Below, piece by piece: positions 44,301 through 47,756 of a DNA stretch of 64,000 nucleotides (position 1 is the stretch's first letter; each line of letters begins with the position of its first letter). This DNA is from Haemaphysalis longicornis (Eukaryota; Arthropoda; Arachnida; Ixodida; Ixodidae). Under the pieces are notes generated by a model. It worked only from the letters and a program-made list of their open reading frames with translations. It was not told the DNA's origin and did not search any database. Where the stretch lies: positions 323,558,941-323,622,940 of the forward strand of contig CM023448.1 of assembly GCA_013339765.2 (NCBI GenBank). Reading direction: 5' to 3'. The position numbers and the translations under genes are program-made.

Positions 44301-46968
44301 CATCTGCACCTGCAGCCAGTACCTGCATACACCAAAATGCTGTTTTAAATGCAGAGCATTTCTTAGCCTCGCCTCTTCCTGCGTCGGACGGCGTCCACAG
44401 CTCCGCGTCCGCAGCAGGTGCGCCTCTCCTCCTTCCCTCCTCTCTCTCAACAGCAGCTGGCGCGCGCATGTGGTCGTAGTCAGCCCGTTCGCTCCGTCGC
44501 GGTCTCGGCGTAACAGGTGCGTGATAGCAGCGCGGTGGGGCGTGGAAGGGCGCGCGCTGCTTGCGCATGCGCGCTCTCCCCCCCGTACTGCTCTCCCTCT
44601 ACTGCGCGCGCGGCAAATATAAAGCGGCTAGCGGTCGCTCGTGCTTCAGTCACTGCGTTGCTCCTTCCTTCCTTGGTTGACGCTCGCTCCCACGTTTACT
44701 CGTGTCTGCTACTCCAGCATCACGGAAGAAGCGATGGAAGCAACACTGCCTTCAACCAGTACTGAGGCCCCAATGCTCTGCATTTACTCGTGTTCCCCTC
44801 GCGGGAAGGCGCGGGAATTTTTTTTGTTTGTTTGCTTGTTTGTTTGTTTTGTTGTTCATTATGGTGAACATGAGCTCTTTGTTGAAAACAGCCGAAATGG
44901 GGAACGGTTGTTTATGAAGAATGGAGGCTTGGAATTGGTGGGAAGTGACCAAGACAGGAACGGAGAGTTGTCAACCACGGCTGGTGACCTGGTGGTGGGA
45001 TTTCTGAAGCACGTGTGCAGCGCAGCACTGGAGTTCCCACCTTGTGGCCGGTGCAAGTGGTCTGCCTCCATGACATGAAGAGCTCAGGCTGCGGACAAGA
45101 TGTCGCTGTGCCTTGACTTCGCCAAAACCGGAGCACCTTCCCGCCTCGAAAAGAAAGAGAAGCCCCGAGTCTTCCCTGACTTCATGGAGAAGGGCAGCCA
45201 CAAGAACATGTACCAGTCCAAACGGATCTTGGGACAACTGTACCGCCTTCTCCGGTCACTGGAAGCTGTGGTCAGTACAGACTTTCGCAGCCACCTTGCT
45301 GACAGTGACTGCCAGTCTGCACTGTTTGAGTTTGCTGGCTGGGAAGAGCACAGAGATGCTTTGGAACGGCCACTTGAAGTATTGTTCTTGGATCCAGTGG
45401 AATCTCATTGATACAATTCCGCATGATACGTTTTTCGGCCTAATACGTTTGTCTTTTCATTCCCGTCTAACATTCCTTAGAAATAATGCATTTTTGTGTG
45501 TTTGATATGATAACATTTTTGCTGAAAATCGGATAATACAACCACGAAGATGGATCTTGACCGACATTTCTGGAAATCTTACGTTTATTCTTCGGTACAC
45601 TAGCTCAAACTGCATTCCAACAAGCTACGATATGCACGTTGCATAAACGCCGAGGCTGCGGCAGTGCAATTTTTCGGCACAAACATCGCTGCCAGGCGTG
45701 GCCACTCTATCCAATTATGATAATATGTCAGGTGATGCACCGTGCCATCTAGCAAAACTAATCGTAATCAAGAGTAAAGGTGCGCAATGCTCTTGGTAGG
45801 CATGACTTCCCTTTCCAACTTCTCATCATGCTCCGTACCGTACTTCCTGCGCTGTTTTTTGCTCTCTTTCTGCCTTGTTGCTGTGTTCGGTGGTGCTGCT
45901 GTGGTTCTGAGGCTATTTTTTTATTCTGCTCTGGCTTCCTTGTTGGTGTTCGTGTTGGTGCTGCTAGGCTTGTGATAACGTCAAGGAAATGCAAGGTGCT
46001 TCAGTTTGAAAGAAAAAGTGGAAAGTGTACGCAATTTCGATGAAAAACCAAAGAGGAAGCATGTGGACTTGGCATGTGAACGCAGTTTGCCAGTGTCAAT
46101 GCTTAACGCTATTGTCGGTTAGCAAGGGAAACTTCGAAAGAAGCTGCAAGTTTCCGGCCCCGGTGTGAAACAAGCATGAGGTGCAAAGCATGAGCAAATG
46201 GAAAACATCCTGCCTACATGGCTCAAAAAAGTTAGAACGGCAGGAGTGAATGTCGACGAGTCAGTCCTGCGTGAAAATGGTGACAACATCGTGCTCTCGC
46301 ATTGGAAACCTCCGAGTGTCCGGCAACTGTCTTCGCCAATTTAAGGCACGACATGGATTGTCGTATGAAACAGTGTCCGGCAAAGCAAAAAATACCGGCA
46401 GCTTCTTTTTTTTACGTTTCAGAAGAATTTACTGCTGAACGTTGAAAAGAAATAAGTGCAGCACAAATTGACCAGCTATGTCAGTGTTGCTCAATAACAG
46501 TGAGTTGCTGACAGAGTATCATATTTTCCTCCTTTTTTTTAGCCTATTTGGATAATACAATTTTCGCATAATACATTTTATTTTCCGGTTCCCGTGAAAA
46601 CGTATCAGTGAGATTTCACTGTAATTGCATAGCCACATGTCAGCAGTTGCTGCAGATTGTGCCATGTTGGGTTGTTGTCCGTGATTTTTTTGTTTTGTTT
46701 TGTTTTGTTTTTTGTGGCACAGGTGGAGCACAAAGAATTCATAGCGCTGCTGCAGCACAGCCCAGAAGAAGTGGAGCAGCTCCTGTGCGACTGGACAGGA
46801 CTGCAGGAGGTTCACATCCGAGGCGATGCTACTCCCCGGAGCCGCTACTTGATGGTGTCTGCCGTTGGACGGGATTGGCAGCGCTGGTTCCTGGAGGAGC
46901 TGGTGCTTCAGCCCTGGCTGGCAGACGCTGTGCTCCAGAGGGACCTGGGGCCCTTTCTGGGGAAATGA
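10607..46968 (+). CDS. Cellular RNA-dependent RNA polymerase, ten-exon gene
   Basis: Copies RNA templates into complementary RNA, feeding dsRNA to Dicer and Argonaute small-RNA pathways (known for the family in plants, fungi, nematodes and chelicerates). Exons: 10607-11336, 11387-12222, 14481-14729, 17129-17312, 23498-23755, 27889-28044, 37745-37891, 39051-39175, 41683-43020, 46723-46968. All introns are GT..AG and every phase joins. Starting at ATG 10631 gives about 1414 residues, within the family range. The RdRP domain runs from about residue 410 to 1000: NRVLR and SQLRDHG (exon 2), FSDGIG (exon 3), QVRYAGYKG (exon 4), GVLDETG..VFVQY (exon 6), HPGD.R..PHPDEM (exon 7) and catalytic DLDGDEY (exon 8). 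No frame damage was seen, so it should be functional. The true start is uncertain. It resembles the eukaryotic QDE-1/EGO-1/RDR superfamily, not viral RdRPs. Confidence 0.93.
11337..11386 (+). other. RdRP intron 1, a 50-bp micro-intron
   Basis: GTGAGA donor at 11337 and CCCAG acceptor ending at 11386. Length is not a multiple of three. Removal joins phase 1 to phase 1 and restores the frame into the second open stretch. Retention would reach a stop at 11438-11440. Confidence 0.8.
11387..12222 (+). CDS. RdRP exon 2, start of the catalytic domain
   Basis: Encodes residues about 236-514. The first half is linker-like (YERALELGCFCSG, then YECCYALCALI). The second half carries the conserved entry of the RdRP domain: RRVFLLPSRLLLLPP, ENRVLRTFN, and SQLRDHGAWLYA at the end. 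These are family signatures. It ends TTTG|GTAAGC on a codon boundary (phase 0). Two open frames of this region are offset by the micro-intron, which is why it appears as two unconnected open frames in the genomic sequence. Confidence 0.92.
12223..13050. other. RdRP intron 2, first part
   Basis: Ordinary intron sequence without recognised repeats up to the foldback at 13051. Confidence 0.5.
13051..13394. repeat. Long foldback: two 166-nt inverted arms with 12-nt loop (intron 2)
   Basis: Arms 13051-13216 and 13229-13394 are near-perfect reverse complements, from CATGACTTCGTGTAGTGCC at the outside to GACAAAATTTGC beside the loop. Only scattered mismatches are visible (for example AATGCGTGAA against TTCATGCATT). 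In the primary transcript it would fold into a stem of roughly 160 bp. It resembles foldback/MITE-type repeats; a shorter, more diverged relative may lie at 17482-17567. Confidence 0.93.
13395..14480. other. RdRP intron 2, second part
   Basis: No coding frame or repeat ends recognised. Confidence 0.4.
14481..14729 (+). CDS. RdRP exon 3
   Basis: Acceptor CCCACAACAG, donor ACAAG|GTGTGG, phase 0 at both ends, 83 codons (residues about 515-597). Encodes GLSPEGIRKWMGDFSEISN, the segment IAKRMARMGLCFSSTEATV, and ends with the family motif YVFSDGIGMVSSSVLHK. The FSDGIG.(I/V)S box is one of the best conserved outside the catalytic loop. Confidence 0.93.
14730..15049. other. RdRP intron 3, first part
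   Basis: AT-rich with several A-runs; ends at the TTAA target site (15046-15049). Confidence 0.4.
15050..15876. mobile_element. TTAA-type non-autonomous DNA element (intron 3), 827 bp
   Basis: Terminal inverted repeats of about 45 bp: AGGGGCCATGCAGACAAAAC at the left, reverse complement at 15857-15876. They extend inwards through ACAAGTTT and CGAAAGATT. Left flank is TTAA (15046-15049); right flank is TCAA (15877-15880), likely a mutated copy. No transposase frame inside, so it would depend on an enzyme in trans. TTAA targets suggest piggyBac or Kolobok type; which is not decidable here. Confidence 0.82.
15990..16404 (+). repeat. Dispersed repeat, copy 1 (intron 3)
   Basis: Shares with 26440-27000, in the same orientation, GGTTGAACGCGAAGC near its start and ATCATCGTC.GAGAAAGTTGG plus CTTTCCTGCAG near its end (16322-16352). 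The interior is diverged. No coding capacity recognised. Confidence 0.6.
16405..17128. other. RdRP intron 3, last part
   Basis: No recognised repeat or gene; ends in TTTTCCTCCCGTCAG. Confidence 0.4.
17129..17312 (+). CDS. RdRP exon 4
   Basis: Acceptor CCCGTCAG, donor CACCAC|GTAAGC. Encodes VCDVLEIKDKPSAIQVRYAG and then YKGVL, followed by LVLRESMRKFPCHTSDMLEV, matching the PSA.Q.RY.GYKG and LR.SM.KF motifs of the family. An earlier GTGTCT at 17300 could look like a donor, but only the site at 17313 leaves the phase (one base) needed to join exon 5. The joined sequence IKVSAPR|TVCLNRPLI fits the family well. Confidence 0.92.
17482..17567. repeat. Short imperfect foldback (intron 4)
   Basis: GTAGTGC...AGGAC...AGAAAACA on the left pairs imperfectly with TGTTTTCTTCC...GGTCC...GCGCTCTAC on the right. 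Looks like a diverged, smaller relative of the foldback at 13051-13394. Confidence 0.5.
17570..18309. other. RdRP intron 4, unassigned
   Basis: No recognised gene. Contains purine-rich sequence at 18080-18180. Confidence 0.35.
18310..19171 (-). pseudogene. P-superfamily (THAP-type) transposase C-terminal remnant, antisense in intron 4
   Basis: Read on the minus strand from 19171. A 167-residue open frame (19171-18668) contains IGGYLARAADERIPCESCTT followed by APILGLIAHQNRGEICY. This resembles the Y(I/V)AGY.AR...C..C...L and L(I/V)..QDRG.L.YPS region near the end of THAP/P-like transposases. Beyond its stop, a second piece (about 18390-18300) contains LSRKVLKL, a typical tail motif of the same families. 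No THAP domain, no terminal repeats and several stops were seen, so it is a fossil. Family assignment is by motif memory. Confidence 0.6.
19172..20518. other. RdRP intron 4, unassigned
   Basis: Several short frames (for example 19825-20148) without recognisable domains; probably decayed repeats. Confidence 0.35.
20523..21049. mobile_element. TTAA-flanked MITE, 527 bp (intron 4)
   Basis: Terminal inverted repeat AGGAGTACTGACAC at the left and its reverse complement at the right, extended inwards by GAAAATTTT versus AAAATT. Perfect TTAA on both sides (20519-20522 and 21050-21053). No coding capacity. Confidence 0.9.
21054..22560. other. RdRP intron 4, unassigned
   Basis: A minus-strand frame at 22014-21688 (108 residues, cysteine-containing) continues the look of a decayed transposon protein, but I cannot name a family. 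T-runs near 21410-21424. Confidence 0.35.
22561..22608 (+). repeat. 12-bp tandem repeat, four units
   Basis: CTAAAAGTATCT repeated four times exactly. Immediately preceded by a GAT triplet run and TTTAATGGCGCAAGGC, which looks like part of a dispersed repeat. Confidence 0.95.
22609..23340. other. RdRP intron 4, unassigned
   Basis: No recognised gene or repeat ends. Confidence 0.35.
23341..23436 (+). repeat. Irregular tandem repeat of CTGCCTGGTGCAAC
   Basis: Five to six imperfect units of about 14 bp, 60 bp before exon 5, ending ACACTGG. Partly self-complementary (GTTGCAC/GTGCAAC). Confidence 0.8.
23498..23755 (+). CDS. RdRP exon 5
   Basis: Acceptor CTCTTTTAG, donor CATGG|GTGAGC, entering with two bases of a split codon and leaving with one. 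Encodes TVCLNRPLITILEQLGVPGH, then FVNLQQSMVLELVGAL and the helical segment ending TIYKNAM. The LNR.(L/I)I..L..LGV motif is typical of cellular RdRPs and the rest is the variable linker before the core. Confidence 0.92.
23756..23923. other. RdRP intron 5, start
   Basis: Short ordinary intron sequence before the TA-flanked element. Confidence 0.5.
23924..24099. mobile_element. pogo/Tigger-type MITE, 176 bp (intron 5)
   Basis: Left end GAGTAGCCGACCG...TCGGAC pairs with the right end (reverse complement CAGAAGCCGACCG...TCAGAC). Flanked by TA on both sides (23922-23923, 24100-24101). Non-coding. Confidence 0.8.
24100..26439. other. RdRP intron 5, unassigned
   Basis: Short frames on both strands without recognised domains. 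On the minus strand 25959-25511 carries pieces that look coiled-coil and transposon-like (WSGTLGKWIENCRSQ), family unknown. Confidence 0.35.
26440..27000 (+). repeat. Dispersed repeat, copy 2 (intron 5)
   Basis: Related to 15990-16404 in the same orientation: GTTGAACGCGAAGC at 26472-26485 and ATCATCGTCAGAGAAAGTTG followed by GCTTTCCTGCAG at 26914-26945. It is about 150 bp longer than copy 1. Confidence 0.6.
27001..27888. other. RdRP intron 5, end
   Basis: No recognised gene. Ends with CGTTTCTTTGCAG. Confidence 0.4.
27889..28044 (+). CDS. RdRP exon 6
   Basis: Acceptor TTTGCAG, donor CACAG|GTAAGG. Split codon G|AT joins exon 5. Encodes GLRTKSRIAVPASAGRNMLG, VLDETGKL, and YTEVFVQYTEL. The motif RI.V....GR...GVLDETG.L.YG.VFVQY is a hallmark of the catalytic core of eukaryotic RdRPs (first beta-barrel). 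Leaves one base for exon 7. Confidence 0.94.
28045..28130. other. RdRP intron 6, start
   Basis: Ordinary intron sequence up to the TA target of the next element. Confidence 0.5.
28131..28734. mobile_element. pogo/Tigger-type non-autonomous element, 604 bp (intron 6)
   Basis: Begins CAGTCGGACCTCGTTATAAC after TA; ends with reverse complement CAGCTGAAGCTCGTTATAAC before TA (28735-28736). Inner sequence carries repeated TCGTTATATCCGATA-type motifs on both sides. No transposase frame. Confidence 0.88.
28735..28919. other. RdRP intron 6, short gap with C-run
   Basis: Poly-C tract near 28827-28847. Ends at the tail of the antisense LINE. Confidence 0.5.
28920..29971 (-). pseudogene. LINE-B ORF2 C-terminal part and 3' end
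   Basis: Minus strand. The segment after the insertion site begins HMLQRICNRHQGLKEQD and continues with LFRALLISRVTYVALY, the thumb region typical of tick LINE ORF2 proteins. Further down lies a decayed region with FPTHLPPNALF-type residues and the end of the element. No single frame spans it. Confidence 0.65.
29972..31311. mobile_element. 1340-bp unknown element inserted in LINE-B, flanked by TATGC duplications
   Basis: TATGC occurs at 29967-29971 and again at 31312-31316. Removing the segment plus one TATGC brings two halves of the LINE-B reverse transcriptase back together in frame, which strongly supports an insertion with a 5-bp target duplication. Ends on the + strand are CAATCGCAAACACAG and TGTCTCACCCCTG; they lack TG..CA and only their first two bases (CA/TG) are inverted. 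The right end has repeated GCTGCTCCCAAAACTGCTCC-like units. No coding frame was recognised. Superfamily unknown. Confidence 0.7.
30804..30999. mobile_element. 196-bp MITE with 24-bp perfect terminal inverted repeats
   Basis: Left end starts AGAGTTTTAGCAGTCCGTCT (30804); the right end 30976-30999 is its exact reverse complement over 24 bp. Sits inside the 1340-bp insertion, so it is a third nesting level. Target duplication not clear. Confidence 0.85.
31317..32450 (-). pseudogene. LINE-B reverse transcriptase, N-terminal and palm part
   Basis: Minus strand. 32444-32049 contains CNKNSAPGPDQVTYRLLANL and IHFIPKPKTSPHL, the fingers motifs (A.GPD.(V/I)T, ..PKP.K). 31728-31402 contains the palm box with ALYADHITIW, where the canonical catalytic YADD has become YADH. 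The two parts are in different frames with stops between. Endonuclease lies upstream and the thumb downstream beyond the insertion. Confidence 0.8.
32850..33475 (-). pseudogene. LINE-B APE-type endonuclease domain
   Basis: Minus strand. 33433-33197 begins LQEANSSVKLPGYIPYD (the conserved Q-E active-site strand). 33179-32853 begins with LLIIVGDFNAAFPQWGY (GDFNA motif) and contains GSDHDIIQ (catalytic SDH). All are hallmarks of apurinic/apyrimidinic-like endonucleases of LINEs, which nick target DNA. The frame is broken between the two pieces, and the N-terminus is missing at 33475-33480 where a TTAA-type end begins. Confidence 0.82.
33480..33520 (+). mobile_element. Left end of a TTAA-type element interrupting the LINE-B endonuclease
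   Basis: TTAA (33476-33479) followed by AGGGACACTGAAGTGATTTC, a terminal sequence style like AGGAGTACTGACAC at 20523. The endonuclease frame stops at precisely this point. A right end with CAGTGTCCCTTTA occurs only at 37370-37382, too far right to be its simple partner. The matching end before 34624 was not found. Confidence 0.5.
33521..34263. other. Unassigned sequence between LINE-B ORF1 and endonuclease
   Basis: Presumably interior of the element starting at 33480. No coding support. Confidence 0.35.
34270..34375 (+). repeat. tRNA-like (SINE head) sequence with T-run terminator
   Basis: TGGCCGAGTGGT (A-box-like, 34289-34300) and AGTTCAAATCCCT (B-box-like, 34333-34345) are spaced as in a tRNA gene and followed by a T-run (34361-34372), a possible pol III terminator. 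The acceptor stem does not pair convincingly, so a tRNA-derived repeat is more likely than a functional tRNA gene. Confidence 0.45.
34376..34627. other. Short unassigned gap
   Basis: No recognised feature. Confidence 0.35.
34628..35404 (-). pseudogene. LINE-B ORF1, gag-like nucleic-acid-binding protein, partial
   Basis: Minus strand, 258-residue open frame. The N-terminal half is a gag-like fold with LFQVTKITIEGTEHPVEL and LTIHDIKENI. In the middle lies a zinc-knuckle block starting VCEICYEVGHRS and followed by further C/H residues, as in CCHC knuckles of LINE ORF1 proteins that bind the element RNA. From about residue 150 the frame drifts into low-complexity A/T/G/R-rich sequence, suggesting a frameshift. 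A further upstream piece (35819-35316) likely contains the N-terminus in another frame. Confidence 0.7.
35821..36028. other. Short unassigned intron stretch
   Basis: Ends at the TA target of the next element. Confidence 0.4.
36029..36938. mobile_element. pogo/Tigger-type non-autonomous element, 910 bp (intron 6)
   Basis: Left end CAGTTGAACGGCGTCATAAG after TA (36027-36028). The right end, read as reverse complement, is CAGTTGAACCCCCTTATAAA before TA (36939-36940). Interior carries repeated TATAAGAGAC/TATAACAGAC motifs on both sides. No transposase. Confidence 0.9.
36941..37744. other. RdRP intron 6, end
   Basis: Includes the TTAA-type right-end-like string CAGTGTCCCTTTA (37370-37382). Otherwise nothing recognised; acceptor CTTTCGGACAG closes the intron. 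Confidence 0.4.
37745..37891 (+). CDS. RdRP exon 7
   Basis: Acceptor GGACAG, donor GGCTG|GTATGT. Encodes VVVTKCPCLHPGDVRLFQAV, DVPELRHIKDCIVFPATG and PRPHPDEMAG. The V.(V/I)T..P..HPGD.R and RP(H/L)P.E.(S/A)G motifs lead straight into the catalytic loop in exon 8 and are diagnostic of eukaryotic RdRPs. Enters with two bases and leaves with one. Confidence 0.95.
37892..39050. other. RdRP intron 7
   Basis: 1159 bp. Contains one hAT-like terminus (38820-38850) and otherwise no recognised feature. Confidence 0.5.
38820..38850 (+). mobile_element. hAT-like terminal sequence
   Basis: CAGGGGTCGGCAACCTGCGG is the classic style of hAT (Charlie-like) termini. The opposite terminus was not found, so the element is truncated or very short. 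Confidence 0.5.
39051..39175 (+). CDS. RdRP exon 8, catalytic DLDGDEY
   Basis: Acceptor GCACTGATAG, donor AACCTG|GTATGT, ends on a codon boundary. Encodes GSDLDGDEYVVIWLKDLFFP and GPNRPPMTFMDHTATSYLDD. The three aspartates of DLDGD (39056-39058, 39062-39064, 39068-39070) coordinate the catalytic metal in the double-psi beta-barrel, as in QDE-1. All three are intact, which is the main reason to call this gene catalytically competent. Confidence 0.96.
39176..39279. other. RdRP intron 8, start
   Basis: Short intron sequence, possibly already part of the BEL/Pao remnant. Confidence 0.4.
39280..39620 (-). pseudogene. BEL/Pao retrotransposon pol fragment, antisense in intron 8
   Basis: Minus strand. 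The frame contains RLVKLTKKLLKDERMITKYD, then AIVHQYFQQRFAERVP, a histidine-containing strand (MYCTTHRVVC), and LKIRVVFVTSSG followed by CASLNE. This order (L..D..L...Y...I..Y...AE.V, ..HH.V, K.RVVFDASS, SLND) is the segment just before the reverse transcriptase core in BEL/Pao elements. Here the expected HHAV and RVVFDAS are altered (THRVV, RVVFVTS), and the sequence drifts after SLNE, so it is inactive. No LTRs were found. Confidence 0.72.
39621..41682. other. RdRP intron 8, rest
   Basis: No recognised gene. A pyrimidine-rich tract lies at 40800-40885. Acceptor GTGTGCTCTAG ends the intron. Confidence 0.4.
41683..43020 (+). CDS. RdRP exon 9, large C-terminal exon
   Basis: 446 codons, phase 0 at both ends; acceptor GTGCTCTAG, donor ATTGAG|GTATGT. 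Begins EEAMIQFICNYIKNDAIGVM, then ADQLPDGIFSQCCLGLADKI and SMCLDFAKTGAPSRLEKKE, which match the family's D.LG.I...H...AD, C..LA...S.AVD..KTG...P segment after the active site. Then a long helical region and, near the end, a CSICKTC motif and the PPCGRCKWSASM segment. Two blocks of this exon (41812-42081 and 42677-42878) are duplicated in the next intron. Confidence 0.94.
43021..43053 (+). other. RdRP intron 9, donor-proximal stretch
   Basis: GTATGTGT donor followed by 33 nt before the G-tract. Confidence 0.6.
43054..43073 (+). repeat. 20-nt poly-G tract 33 nt inside intron 9
   Basis: Uninterrupted G20, able to form G-quadruplex-like structures in the nascent RNA next to the 5' splice site of the largest coding exon. 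Length may be unstable or a sequencing artefact. Confidence 0.9.
43074..44600. other. RdRP intron 9, unassigned
   Basis: No recognised gene. 44380-44600 is GC- and CpG-rich, leading into the core promoter at 44618. Confidence 0.4.
44618..44679 (+). promoter_or_regulatory. Candidate RNA polymerase II core promoter: TATA, Inr, DPE
   Basis: TATAAAG at 44618-44624. The arthropod initiator TCAGTC lies at 44646-44651 with its A (+1) at 44648, placing TATA at -30. GGTTG at 44675-44679 fits the DPE consensus RGWYV at exactly +28 to +32. Upstream is CpG-rich. The spacing of all three matches the known architecture, so chance is unlikely but not excluded. It points at the ATG of 44734. Confidence 0.65.
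44734..45078 (+). CDS. Chimeric 114-residue open frame: novel N-terminus fused to an RdRP exon 9 fragment
   Basis: The first in-frame ATG after the candidate promoter (44734, context GAAGCGATGG) opens a frame of about 46 residues (MEATLPSTSTEAPMLCIY, then a T-rich stretch encoding FLFVCLFVCFVVHYG). It runs without a stop into the copy of exon 9 in its native frame (ELFVENSRNGERLFMKNGG to KWSASM), ending at TGA 45076-45078. The RdRP part corresponds to residues near 1220-1286 of the main protein. The hydrophobic linker comes from a TTTG-rich microsatellite-like run. Whether it is transcribed is unknown; it may simply be a pseudogene fragment next to an unrelated promoter. Confidence 0.4.
   Translation: MEATLPSTSTEAPMLCIYSCSPRGKAREFFLFVCLFVCFVVHYGEHELFVENSRNGERLFMKNGGLELVGSDQDRNGELSTTAGDLVVGFLKHVCSAALEFPPCGRCKWSASMT
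44873..45074 (+). pseudogene. Duplicated block of RdRP exon 9 (matches 42677-42878)
   Basis: 202 bp without gaps and with about ten mismatches to the exon, including one amino-acid change visible early (LAGSDQD to LVGSDQD). It is the 3'-most of the two copied blocks in the parent but stands first here. No intron or splice site lies at its edges; the ends are AGCTC at the left and TCCATGAC at the right. Confidence 0.95.
45091..45376 (+). pseudogene. Duplicated block of RdRP exon 9 (matches 41812-42081 and a few bases more)
   Basis: 270 bp gapless match (constant offset 3279) from GCGGACAAG to CACAGAGATGCT, followed by a diverged 16 bp. Encodes the copy of SMCLDFAKTGAPSRLEKKE with few substitutions. 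It lies 16 bp after the other block, so the order of the two blocks is reversed compared with the gene, in the same orientation. Similar low divergence in both suggests one event. Confidence 0.95.
45395..46621 (+). mobile_element. Tigger/pogo DNA transposon, 1227 bp, with decayed transposase (intron 9)
   Basis: Left end CAGTGGAATCTCATTGATAC and right end (reverse complement CAGTGAAATCTCACTGATAC) are inverted copies, extended by inner ATAATAC/CATGATACG motifs. TA follows the right end (46622-46623); the left flank reads TC, so that half of the duplication is mutated. Between about 46030 and 46400 lies a remnant of a CENP-B-like/Tigger transposase: KRKHVDLACERSLPV (helix-turn-helix start), KLRKKLQVSGPGVKQA, then ILPTWLKKVRTAGVNVDESV, and FKARHGLSYETVSGKA. 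Stops interrupt it and the DDE catalytic part is absent, so it is non-autonomous. Confidence 0.88.
46040..46400 (+). pseudogene. Tigger-type transposase DNA-binding region, decayed
   Basis: Two frames carry the pieces. They correspond to the N-terminal CENP-B HTH and HTH_Tnp_Tc5 domains that bind transposon ends (family knowledge). At least three in-frame stops and a frameshift are present. Nothing of the DDE domain follows before the right terminal repeat. Confidence 0.75.
46723..46968 (+). CDS. RdRP exon 10 (terminal coding exon)
   Basis: Acceptor TTTTTTGTGGCACAG after a TTTTG-rich tract; 81 codons and TGA at 46966-46968. Encodes VEHKEFIALLQHSPEEVEQL, LCDWTGLQEVHIRGDA and a C-terminus with WQRWFLEELVLQPWLADAVL. 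The C-terminal tail of this family is variable; the frame continues exactly from exon 9. Followed four bases later by a C-run. Confidence 0.88.
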   Translation: MEHKEFIALLQHSPEEVEQLLCDWTGLQEVHIRGDATPRSRYLMVSAVGRDWQRWFLEELVLQPWLADAVLQRDLGPFLGK

Positions 46969-47660
46969 CTGCACCCCCCCCCCCCTTTCCCCCCGTGGGT
47001 GGCACATCAAGGATGGCTGATCTGGGCTACCAAGTTCGCGCTGATCACAATCACCTACTAGTACAGACCGAGCTGGCGTGACTGACTGTCAGAGTTCACA
47101 GCGAAGTCCATTTTTTGCGGACATATTCCAGGTCAGGGCTTCAAGTGCACTCGACTGTAGTTGCGTCAGAGAATGATGACTTTGCAGGATGTTGGAACCG
47201 GGAAACAAGACCTAATGCCATTTGGCAGTGGTAGTAGTATTGTGATACTGCGTGGCATTTTCGTTGAAACACGTAGGATTTTCCTTGTGCAATACGTTTT
47301 CACCGCTAGACAATAGCATGTTCCTGGTGTGATCTGATCTACCTGGAGAATGCATTCAACACAGGACAGCAGTGAATGCTGGCCATTTTTATTCAGGGCA
47401 TTTTTGTGCCGGCTCGTTACATAGGGTATGAAGCCAGGACCATTTTGAGCCTGGGGCATCTGGTACCAGCCGTTCACTGGCAGTATTACCTGGGTGAACC
47501 CTGTTGCACCTGACCTTGTTTCAGTCCAAGGCTTGCTTGACCTACCTGTCACAGCCTTGTTAAATGGCAGCACATGATCGCATTTTTTGCCAAAACTTGT
47601 GATTGACAGCTCTTATATGACTTGTTTCTGACAATAAACAAATGGATTCCTTCTGTCGGG
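46969..47660 (+). other. RdRP 3' untranslated region (inferred)
   Basis: Starts with a C-run (46973-46986, then TTT and CCCCCC). The first well-placed AATAAA is at 47633-47638, giving a 3' UTR of about 690 bases. The exact end is inferred. Confidence 0.5.
47633..47638 (+). terminator. Candidate polyadenylation signal AATAAA
   Basis: CTGACAATAAACAAATGG, the first canonical hexamer after the stop codon of exon 10. Confidence 0.55.
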
Positions 47661-47756
47661 GTAATACCTAAAGACTGACTTGTTTTTCTGCAAGAGCATA
47701 AAAACAAGCGAAAATACCCGGTGTCACCAGTTTTGACCCTGTTAAAGTGAGCAATA

